Origin: Betaproteobacteria bacterium
GTDB taxonomy: Bacteria; Pseudomonadota; Gammaproteobacteria; Burkholderiales; Burkholderiaceae_C
Length of the DNA: 33,330 bases
Direction of reading: 5' to 3'
Assembly (NCBI GenBank): GCA_016868205.1
Contig: VGHR01000024.1
Span: 1 to 33,330, forward strand
Below are positions 28,162 to 33,330 of this stretch, in pieces; the first letter of the stretch is position 1; the number at the start of each line of letters is the position of its first letter. The notes under the pieces were generated by a model, which saw nothing but the letters and a program-made list of their open reading frames with translations, was not told the origin of the DNA and ran no database searches. Position numbers and translations under genes: made by a program.

Positions 28162-28410
28162 ATGAAACTGTTAAGAATTGGGGAGGCCAAAGCGAAAATT
28201 GGCTACCGCTCCAACACCACGGTCTACCAGGGCATACGGGCAGGGCTCTGGACGAAACCCGTCCGTATCGGAAGCAAGTCGAGCGCATGGCCCGAAGGGG
28301 AGATCGATGAGATTTGCAGGGCGCGCGTAGCTGGCCTGACCAACGACCAACTGCGGCGTCTCGTCGATGAGTTGCACGCGAAGCGCGTTGAATCTTTTCA
28401 AAAACCCTGA
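28162..28410 (+). CDS. AlpA-like helix-turn-helix regulator
   Basis: AlpA-type proteins are small MerR-like winged-helix regulators of P4 and CP4-57 elements that activate or direct excision (excisionase role). The 82-residue protein reads MKLLRIGEAKAKIGY, a turn with RSNTTVYQGIRAGLWTKPVRIG, and AWPEGEIDEI, matching the family core. ATG at 28162 was chosen because AGGA lies 7 bases upstream; ATG at 28156 and TTG at 28141 are in frame. A C-terminal helix (TNDQLRRLVDELHAK) follows the core. It is the first gene of the replication operon, 12 bases ahead of the CHC2 gene. Confidence 0.85.
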   Translation: MKLLRIGEAKAKIGYRSNTTVYQGIRAGLWTKPVRIGSKSSAWPEGEIDEICRARVAGLTNDQLRRLVDELHAKRVESFQKP

Positions 28411-28422
28411 TTGGGGAGTCGT

Positions 28423-28884
28423 ATGGCGCTGAGCAAAAACGCACTACCTCAACCTACGGACTATTACGAAGGTCGTGGGCTAACTTTAAAAGGCCCCAAG
28501 AACGCTGTTTGGAAAATAACCCGCTGTGAGTTTCACGGCGGTACCAACACTATGAGTATTCACACCCTGAGCGGTGGATTTCATTGTTGGAACTGCCCCG
28601 CATCTGGTGGCGATGTGGTGGACTACGAAATGCTGATCGACGGGGTCAGTTTCGAGGAAGCTGCGAGGCGGCTTAGTGCTTGGACTGGCGGTGGCGATGC
28701 CCCAAAGCGACACAAGCCCAAGAGGCTGTCCGCTCGGGATGCTCTGCTGCTAATAGCAAACGAGGCGACCCTGATAGCAATTGAAGGTAGTCGTCTTGGG
28801 CGAGGCATCACCCTAACGGCGAGCGACTTGGAACTGGTTAGGAAGGCCTCAGGGCGGATTAATTATGCTCTGGGGGCTATATGA
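28423..28884 (+). CDS. CHC2 zinc-finger primase-like protein
   Basis: The 153-residue protein carries one zinc ribbon like that at the N-terminus of DnaG-type primases: Cys35-x2-His38 (CEFH) and Cys55-x2-Cys58 (CWNC), followed by GGDVVDYEML, a typical CHC2 ending. There is no TOPRIM or helicase domain, so it cannot be a full primase; it may act with the next gene. The C-terminal part (KRLSARDALLLIANEATLIAIEG) is helical and unassigned. ATG at 28423 has GGGGAG upstream, and the stop overlaps the next start as ATGA. Known P4-like elements often carry such a stand-alone zinc-finger protein before a DUF3987 gene. Confidence 0.8.
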   Translation: MALSKNALPQPTDYYEGRGLTLKGPKNAVWKITRCEFHGGTNTMSIHTLSGGFHCWNCPASGGDVVDYEMLIDGVSFEEAARRLSAWTGGGDAPKRHKPKRLSARDALLLIANEATLIAIEGSRLGRGITLTASDLELVRKASGRINYALGAI

Positions 28885-30458
28885 ACTACAGCAACTATGA
28901 ACGCGTCAGGGCCCGTGTAGAGGCCTCTATGGCCGTTTCTGAGGGCGCACCCAAGGTGGGTATCACACCCCTAACTCCGATGACCGACGAGTGGCCGGAA
29001 ATAGTTCCGCTGCTTGAGAGCATCGAGCCCGAGGCTTACCCCGTAGACGCCCTTCCAGGCTTGATTAGAGGCGCTGTGGAGGAGGTTCAATCCTTCACCC
29101 AGGCCCCGGTAGCCATGGTCGCCACATCGGCCTTGGCGAGCCTTTCCGTGGCCGCACAAGGGCTTTACGACATTAAGCGGTCTGAGAAGTTGGTCGGGCC
29201 AACCAGCCTGTTCTGTCTGGTCATCGCCGACTCAGGCGAGCGCAAGACGACTTGCGATGAGTTTTTTTTGACGCCGATTCGCAAGTGGGAGCAAGTCAGA
29301 GCCGACGAAATGAAGGTTGAGGTCGAGAGGAAGGCGGCGGACCTCGAGTCATGGAACGCCGAACATGAGGGACTGTTGGCCGCTATCAAGAACACGGCAA
29401 AGGATGGCAAGTCCGTCGATTCGCTCAGACAAAAGCTAGTCGACCTAAAGGCCAAAAAACCCTTAGCGCTCAAGGTTCCGAGGCTGGTTTGCAGCGACAT
29501 CACTCCCGAGGAGTTGGGCTACAGCTTGGCCAACCGGTGGCCATCCGTGGCGGTGTCGTCCAGCGAAGCCGGGGCCGTCCTGGGCAGCCACGCGATGACC
29601 GGCGATTCCCTGATGCGAAATCTAAGCCTCTGGAACGATCTCTGGAGTGGTCAGCCCATTCAGTCCGACAGGCGCACCGCCGCCTCCTGGCGCGTTAGAA
29701 ATGCTCGTCTGACAGTTGGGTTACAGGTTCAAGAAGACACCGTGCGAGCCTTCTACGAAAAGACGGGTGGGCTTGCTCGTGGGACAGGCTTTCTTGCTCG
29801 CTTCTTGGTGGCATGGCCTGAAAGTACGCAGGGCACCCGACTGTTCAAGGAGGCTCCTACCTCCTGGCCCAAGCTGGCCGCGTTCCACAGTCGGATTGAG
29901 ACCATCCTGAACACACCCGTGCAGTTTGACAGCGATGGAACCACCCTAATGCCCTCCATGATGACCCTCAGTCCGCCAGCAAAGCAATACTGGATAGCGT
30001 ATCACGACGAGGTCGAAAAAGCGCTTGCTGTGGGCGGTGAGTTTGCCGACATTCGCGATGTGGCCAGCAAGTCTGCCGATAACGCGGCGCGGATTGCGGC
30101 CGAGTTTCAAGTCTTGGAGCATGGCGGTGGTTCGGTGAGCCTGGAGGCGATGGAGTCGGCCTGCCAGATAGCTGCGTGGCACTTGGGCGAGTCGCGGCGG
30201 TTCCTCGGCGGCATCGCCTTGCCGCAAGAACTCATGGACGCCCTGTGGCTGATGCGCTTTTTGGTTACCTTCCGCAAAACCAAAGGGGTTGAGGAAACGA
30301 CTGCACGTGACTTACAGCGTCTTAGCCGGGTACGCGACAAAAAACGGCTCGCGGCTGCGCTGGACGAACTGGTTGAGCAGGGCTACATCAGACTGGTGCC
30401 ACAGGGAAAGAAGAAACTGGTCAGGATCAACCCGAGGTGTGGCGAGGTGGCCCCATGA
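28881..30458 (+). CDS. DUF3987 / YfjI family ATPase-like protein
   Basis: The 525-residue protein resembles DUF3987 (YfjI) proteins of prophage-like elements such as CP4-57, thought to be helicase/primase partners. The segment VIADSGERKTTCDEFFL at about 114-130 is a Walker A-like loop with Lys122; the family usually reads GDSGERKS. A charged helical region (about 130-200) follows, with ERKAADLESWNAEHE. The central part has SSEAGAVLGSHAM and LSLWNDLWSGQP, both family-like, and the C-terminus (about 440-520) looks like a winged helix (DLQRLSRVRDKKRLAAALDELVEQGYIR). ATGA overlaps at both ends couple it to its neighbours. Activity on DNA is inferred from family and context. Confidence 0.82.
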   Translation: MNYSNYERVRARVEASMAVSEGAPKVGITPLTPMTDEWPEIVPLLESIEPEAYPVDALPGLIRGAVEEVQSFTQAPVAMVATSALASLSVAAQGLYDIKRSEKLVGPTSLFCLVIADSGERKTTCDEFFLTPIRKWEQVRADEMKVEVERKAADLESWNAEHEGLLAAIKNTAKDGKSVDSLRQKLVDLKAKKPLALKVPRLVCSDITPEELGYSLANRWPSVAVSSSEAGAVLGSHAMTGDSLMRNLSLWNDLWSGQPIQSDRRTAASWRVRNARLTVGLQVQEDTVRAFYEKTGGLARGTGFLARFLVAWPESTQGTRLFKEAPTSWPKLAAFHSRIETILNTPVQFDSDGTTLMPSMMTLSPPAKQYWIAYHDEVEKALAVGGEFADIRDVASKSADNAARIAAEFQVLEHGGGSVSLEAMESACQIAAWHLGESRRFLGGIALPQELMDALWLMRFLVTFRKTKGVEETTARDLQRLSRVRDKKRLAAALDELVEQGYIRLVPQGKKKLVRINPRCGEVAP

Positions 30459-30952
30459 GCCTACTTTCCCGACTCAGGTCAAAAAGTAGATTTCGGGAGG
30501 ATGCGACAGCGACAGTTGCGACAGTTGCGACAGTTGGGGTCGATTTCTCCCTGGCTGCTGCCCAAAAACCGCCATGTGTCGCAGAAGTCGCAAGTGTCGC
30601 AGTCGCAAGTGCTGCAATTCAGGAAACGCAGATCGATCCTGACCGGTATTGCTGGCCACATAGCGATGCCATGAACACCGATGAGATCCGGGTGTTCCAA
30701 GGTCGGTTAGTCAGGTTCACTGCTTGGGGCTTAAGCCATGAGGAGGCAAACCAGCTGGCTGATAAGTTGGTTGCCCGTGATCGTGAGGGGGACGACCGAA
30801 GGCTGTGCCTGGAATGTGATCACTTAAGGGGGACCTTCTGCCGAAACTACCGCGAGGCAGACATTGGGGAATATCTGCCGCGTGATTTCGTGACGCTATT
30901 TCAGCGGTGCGCTGGGTTTACCGGCACTTCTAACACCAGCGGGTTTAAATGA
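30455..30952 (+). CDS. Unknown protein with repetitive Val-Ala-Thr region and Cys cluster
   Basis: The function is not recognised. The 165-residue protein starts as an ATGA overlap with the DUF3987 gene. Residues about 15-60 are low-complexity (TATVATVATVG and VAEVASVAVASAA), encoded by 9-base repeats that run in opposite senses in two clusters. The C-terminal half is globular-looking, with FTAWGLSHEEANQLADKLVARD and a possible metal site Cys118-x2-Cys121-x7-Cys129 (CLECDHLRGTFC). Similar proteins seem to follow replication genes in other P4-like elements, as I recall, but no role is established. The repeats may matter as DNA rather than as protein. Confidence 0.7.
   Translation: MSLLSRLRSKSRFREDATATVATVATVGVDFSLAAAQKPPCVAEVASVAVASAAIQETQIDPDRYCWPHSDAMNTDEIRVFQGRLVRFTAWGLSHEEANQLADKLVARDREGDDRRLCLECDHLRGTFCRNYREADIGEYLPRDFVTLFQRCAGFTGTSNTSGFK
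30502..30607 (+). repeat. Facing clusters of TGCGAC and GTCGCA hexamers
   Basis: TGCGAC occurs at 30502, 30517 and 30526 (with AGCGAC at 30508), then GTCGCA, its reverse complement, at 30578, 30587, 30596 and 30602. The spacing is mostly 9 bases, including three exact GCGACAGTT units at 30509-30535. Two inverted arrays about 45 bases apart could fold in RNA or serve as iteron-like DNA sites. Confidence 0.75.
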
Positions 30953-31194
30953 AGGCTGAGCGAATACTCTCTGTGCTTCAGACGACATCTTTTTTCCACG
31001 TAATTGGAGCCCTGTTTAGTCTAGGCCACCCCCGGTTCGAGTTTCCTCACTCAGGAGTCGCAGGCAGACCAGGCGGACCCCTTGAGCCAGTCACGCTGAG
31101 CAACGCTAATCAACCCAATCTTGTTGTGTTGGAGCATGTAGGCCGCCTGATAGAGTTCATAAAGACTATATTGGCGGATTCCATTTGCGTTTGA
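30949..31194 (+). CDS. Doubtful short reading frame after the replication operon
   Basis: An 81-codon frame starts as an ATGA overlap with the gene before it, continuing the series of such overlaps. No family is recognised. Its last 144 bases run antisense to the better-supported gene at 31051-31626, so it may be a truncated remnant or chance. Confidence 0.22.
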   Translation: MKAERILSVLQTTSFFHVIGALFSLGHPRFEFPHSGVAGRPGGPLEPVTLSNANQPNLVVLEHVGRLIEFIKTILADSICV

Positions 31195-31626
31195 GTCTTC
31201 GTTACAAAGCATGAGAACCTTATCTCGGCCAAATCTTTTAATAATGTCTTCACCCGAATCGCCACATCCTATTTCGTTAATCTTGAACTCGTCATAATCT
31301 AAATTACAATAATAAGCTATCGCGACAACACGTTTGTTCTCCAAGTGCACAAATAAGCGCTGCTCTTCATTCATAAGAATATAAAAAGTCCTACCCCTAG
31401 AGTGCCGGACCCCATCTTCGACGAATCCAGCATACTTAAATTTCACTTCGCTCTCGCCATCTCCAATGTTTATACCCTTCAGTCCATGGGCCACCAGGCG
31501 GCTATCACGGTAGTCCTGCCAGCCCCAAAATCCAAAGCCTACTGCAACCAGGAGGATTGCAGTAAATAGTAGCCTTTTAAATATCTGTTTGGTGGCTTGG
31601 ATCTTCGTAAGAGCTAGATGTATCAT
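31051..31626 (-). CDS. Unknown single-pass membrane protein with BamE-like motifs
   Basis: Not recognised. The 191-residue protein has one membrane helix near the N-terminus (LLFTAILLVAVGFGFWGW, about 19-36) after a basic cytosolic start, so the rest is probably periplasmic. Two stretches resemble each other and the SmpA/OmlA (BamE) pattern: INIGDGESEVKFKYAG and CGDSGEDIIKRFGR; this is a weak visual likeness. ATG at 31626 is preceded by AGGA; upstream TTG/ATG starts add a polar tail. Base composition is clearly lower in GC than the chromosome, indicating recent transfer. It is convergent with the replication operon and is the last of a minus-strand cluster. Confidence 0.6.
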   Translation of the reverse strand: MIHLALTKIQATKQIFKRLLFTAILLVAVGFGFWGWQDYRDSRLVAHGLKGINIGDGESEVKFKYAGFVEDGVRHSRGRTFYILMNEEQRLFVHLENKRVVAIAYYCNLDYDEFKINEIGCGDSGEDIIKRFGRDKVLMLCNEDSNANGIRQYSLYELYQAAYMLQHNKIGLISVAQRDWLKGSAWSACDS

Positions 31627-31689
31627 CTTCCCTGATCCTAAACTTTTAGTAGCTGAACGCTCAAGAGGCTCCACTTATGGCCCAAAATA

Positions 31690-31866
31690 CTAATGATCAC
31701 TATTTTTAAAAAAAATTGAGATCACGAGCAACATCAATTGATAACCGATATAAGCAAGCCAAAGAACGATTGCCCAAAACGGCCTGTCAAAATTCAGAAA
31801 GGCAATTGATATCACTAAGATGGCGAACCAAACGATCCAGGATTTTAAAAATAATTTTTCCCACAT
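31690..31866 (-). CDS. Small two-helix membrane protein, or downstream part of an interrupted gene
   Basis: A 58-codon frame (MWEKLFLKSWIVWFAILV...) has two strongly hydrophobic stretches split by NFDRPFW. It is in the same frame as the gene at 31951-32160; the frame stays open for the 28 codons between that gene's TAG and this ATG, including KEVRHQNRKRFYIQC. It has only a weak Shine-Dalgarno (AAGAAA). It is either a separate small gene or the second half of a four-helix protein cut by an amber codon. The function is unknown. Confidence 0.4.
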   Translation of the reverse strand: MWEKLFLKSWIVWFAILVISIAFLNFDRPFWAIVLWLAYIGYQLMLLVISIFFKNSDH

Positions 31867-31950
31867 TTTTCTTGACGGCTCTAAATGTTTACATTGAATA
31901 TAGAAACGTTTTCGGTTTTGATGGCGTACTTCTTTTAAATCCTCTGAATA

Positions 31951-32160
31951 CTAAATTAACTCCCTCTCCCGCAAGCGTTTTAGATCGGCCAACAGCTCTA
32001 CTATAGATTTAAGATAGTATGAAAAGCTGATGAAGGCGATTAAAACCGACAAGCTGTAGGCCTCTAACTTTATTGTTATTGCCAATGCAATTATTGAAAT
32101 GAACCATTCCCAATCTAGTTGCCGGGGAGTGCGTTCACGAGCCTTCTTAAAAAAATCCAT
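31951..32160 (-). CDS. Small two-helix membrane protein (possible 5' part of an amber-interrupted gene)
   Basis: The 69-residue product starts MDFFKKARERTPRQLDWEWF and has two membrane segments (FISIIALAITIKLEAYSL and VLIAFISFSYYL), then a charged helix ending LKRLRERELI before TAG. ATG at 32160 is supported by GGAG six bases upstream. The sequence is AT-rich. No family is recognised. The same frame continues open after the stop to 31690, so the original protein may have had 156 codons. Confidence 0.5.
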   Translation of the reverse strand: MDFFKKARERTPRQLDWEWFISIIALAITIKLEAYSLSVLIAFISFSYYLKSIVELLADLKRLRERELI

Positions 32161-32297
32161 TTTTATCTCCGACGTTTCAACAAATAGCACCAAGGGAAAA
32201 CTTCTTTTTGCAAATGCGAGCGAGACACGTATTCTGGCCCTAACGGTCTGTGCTGTAAGAATACGATCGGCAGCTAACAGCAGGGTTGAACGGAGGC

Positions 32298-32876
32298 TTA
32301 GGCGTCACTTTGCGGCGTTTCCTTGGGGCGGTAGTCCGAGCCTTGTGGTACACCCATGAAGCCCCGCACTACCCAGCCCACTGCCCAAACAAAGACGGCA
32401 AAGCCTATGAGCCCCGCCGCCAAGTAGCCAAGCCCAGTGATCCAGTCATCTCGATAGCGCTTGCTAATTTCCCCGTCAAGCTGCTTCGCGTCATCTGGAG
32501 GTAGTTCAAAGCGACGTTCGAGCCGACGTTTGTATTCACTCACCTCGGTGCTGGGGGGAAGAGCGGCCCACCTCACCCCCTTGTCGTCGACTTTGTAGGG
32601 GATGTATTCAAGCTTGTCTTGACCGGCTTCCACAGTCAAGAGGCACAGAGTCACGGAGACATACTTGCCAGACTGTGTATTTCTCGAAAAGTAGTGGCGG
32701 CCGGCTGACGAGGGGCACTCTTCGGCTTTCTCGAACTGGCCGTCAGGTCGCGCAATTGTGTACGTTGCCGAAACAGTGGGGTCGTTTACTGCAAGGCTGA
32801 TCAGCGTGCCGACAGCGACGACCAGCGCTAGCAGAGCGGAAAGACGACGCGCGCCAGAGAACGGGTTGAATCGCAA
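32298..32876 (-). CDS. Unknown membrane protein with two helices
   Basis: Not assigned to a named family, though similar proteins seem to occur scattered in proteobacterial accessory regions. The 192-residue product has helix 1 at about 13-29 (ALLALVVAVGTLISLAV), a periplasmic-looking domain (YTIARPDGQFEKAEECPS, GVRWAALPPSTEVSEYKRRL), and helix 2 at about 150-170 (YLAAGLIGFAVFVWAVGWVVRGFMG) with a short polar tail. TTG at 32876 is preceded by GGAG at a good distance, so a TTG start is proposed. GC content is nearer the chromosome than that of the two neighbours downstream. Confidence 0.6.
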   Translation of the reverse strand: MRFNPFSGARRLSALLALVVAVGTLISLAVNDPTVSATYTIARPDGQFEKAEECPSSAGRHYFSRNTQSGKYVSVTLCLLTVEAGQDKLEYIPYKVDDKGVRWAALPPSTEVSEYKRRLERRFELPPDDAKQLDGEISKRYRDDWITGLGYLAAGLIGFAVFVWAVGWVVRGFMGVPQGSDYRPKETPQSDA

Positions 32877-32937
32877 GGATGCTCCAGACAGTTGTGAGAG
32901 GCGCCTAACTATCCTGCCATGCTCAGGAGGGTTAGCG

Positions 32938-33000
32938 ATGCGTTGGAGGGAAACTCGGGCTAAAGCGTTTAGTTTGATGCATGCTGTCGGTCATGTCTAG
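32938..33000 (+). CDS. Possible 20-codon small protein or leader peptide
   Basis: ATG at 32938 is preceded by a full AGGAGG seven bases upstream and followed by 20 codons (MRWRETRAKAFSLMHAVGHV) and TAG. The region is divergent from the membrane gene at 32876. Nothing else in 32877-33211 looks coding; that 335-base stretch otherwise holds a small palindrome at 33059-33075. Chance is a real possibility. Confidence 0.2.
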   Translation: MRWRETRAKAFSLMHAVGHV

Positions 33001-33058
33001 TCTGCTTATTAAATCGATAGAAGTCAGGAGAGGGGCCGAAGCAACCTTTCCCCACCAC

Positions 33059-33075
33059 ATTTCATATCATGAAAT
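33059..33075. other. Small palindrome in the gene-free stretch before the IS
   Basis: ATTTCAT and ATGAAAT are perfect 7-base arms around 3 bases. No function can be assigned. The surrounding 33001-33211 shows no gene. Confidence 0.3.
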
Positions 33076-33211
33076 TGACCGCTTACCCCATTTGTTACGA
33101 ATTCATTTGAAATAGCGATAGTCACTACCGTTGGGCGAGGGGTATTTTGTGAGGGATCACTAACTTTCACATCTGTGATTTGTGTTGAATAGCATTTTTG
33201 GAGGGTGTGGG

Positions 33212-33330
33212 TGACCTGCCCCGGGCTATTAGGTCCATCTGTAGTGAGAATCTCAACATGGCATCAAGGAGAAGGACATGCCAAGGAAGAAGACCTCACC
33301 CGAGCGGATCATTTCGCTGCTGCGGCAGAT
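33212..33330 (+). mobile_element. IS3-family insertion sequence, left end (cut by window edge)
   Basis: From 33212 the sequence starts TGACCTGCCCC, an end that fits IS3-family terminal repeats, and an orfA-type gene begins 66 bases later. The boundary is inferred from this end motif; the right end, target duplication and orfB are outside the window. Confidence 0.65.
33278..33330 (+). CDS. IS3-family transposase OrfA, N-terminal part
   Basis: Seventeen full codons are visible from ATG at 33278 (MPRKKTSPERIISLLRQ), preceded by AAGGAGAAGG. This is the typical start of IS3-family OrfA, whose N-terminal HTH binds the IS ends; OrfB would supply the DDE catalytic domain by frameshift. The subgroup cannot be fixed from this much. 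Confidence 0.75.
   Translation, partial: MPRKKTSPERIISLLRQ

Larger units (their letters stand above)
26487..33330. mobile_element. Integrative element at ssrA (right end not in window)
   Basis: Downstream of ssrA the gene content changes from housekeeping to integrase, AlpA-like regulator, primase-like CHC2 protein, DUF3987 ATPase and unknown proteins, and base composition falls, most clearly at 31000-32250. The set resembles P4-like or CP4-57-like integrative elements/phage satellites. No capsid, conjugation or mobilisation genes are visible up to the IS at 33212. Confidence 0.75.

Noticed and set aside
30502..30607. Repeat clusters considered as a CRISPR array or simple microsatellite
   Set aside because: The units are 6-9 bases, in opposite senses, inside an open frame, with no spacer pattern.
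31033..31050. CGGTTCGAGTTTC considered as attR (copy of the tmRNA T-arm end)
   Set aside because: Only about 9 bases agree with the ssrA 3' end and the acceptor part and CCA are missing; no true duplicate was found in the window.
31716..32006. A 96-codon plus-strand frame in the AT-rich cluster
   Set aside because: It has no ribosome binding site and is antisense to the two small membrane-protein frames, whose hydrophobic pattern is more protein-like.
32758..33000. An 80-codon plus-strand frame
   Set aside because: Its first part is antisense to the membrane gene ending at 32876 and has no start signal; only the last 20 codons have a plausible ribosome binding site and are listed separately.

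Overview
The window looks like chromosome of a high-GC betaproteobacterium, most likely Burkholderiales and close to Alcaligenaceae. The grounds are the gene order gyrA-serC-pheA-tyrA-aroA/cmk-rpsA-ihfB-lapA-lapB-hldA-hldD, the single-chain AroA-Cmk fusion, the split (kinase-only) heptose enzyme, a Bordetella-like OmpA with an Ala-Pro linker, and a tmRNA whose tag reads ANDERFALAA. Genus cannot be fixed by eye.

Region 1 (1-9491) starts inside crcB (fluoride channel) and continues into a catabolic/uptake locus. It holds an Asp/Glu-racemase-family protein divergent from a DadA-like FAD oxidoreductase, a TRAP transporter (dctP-dctQ-dctM, minus strand), and a divergent plus-strand operon of a MarR-like regulator plus a 1212-residue HyuA-HyuB fusion (5-oxoprolinase/hydantoinase type). 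A perfect 15+4+15 palindrome lies between the transporter and the regulator, and a second half-site lies in the dctP leader. Together they suggest import and ring opening of a cyclic amide such as 5-oxoproline or a hydantoin, under one local regulator.

Region 2 (9566-23470) is one long minus-strand run of housekeeping genes, from gyrA down to a ComEA-like protein. Several joints are ATGA overlaps (gyrA/serC, lapB/hldA, hldA/hldD). It covers gyrase, serine/PLP, phenylalanine/tyrosine/chorismate synthesis, CMP kinase, ribosomal protein S1, IHF-beta, LPS-assembly control and heptose synthesis. REP-like palindromes with a shared GTGGGAGC...GCGATCG pattern occupy intergenic gaps at about 228-298, 9527-9555 and 19561-19680.

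Region 3 (23471-26532) runs on the plus strand: ompA, a rho-independent terminator, ubiG, gph, and ssrA (tmRNA) followed by its terminator.

Region 4 (26533-33330) is an integrative element inserted at the 3' end of ssrA. It carries a P4-type tyrosine integrase preceded by four GGGGGAACA repeats, an AlpA-like regulator, a stand-alone CHC2 zinc-finger primase-like protein, a DUF3987/YfjI-type ATPase and a Cys-containing protein, the last three joined by ATGA overlaps. Then comes an AT-rich minus-strand cluster of unrecognised membrane proteins, one reading frame being interrupted by an amber codon. The left end of an IS3-family insertion sequence is cut by the window edge. No right attachment site was seen. 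The least understood parts are the AT-rich membrane-protein cargo and a face-to-face array of TGCGAC/GTCGCA hexamers inside the gene at 30455-30952.
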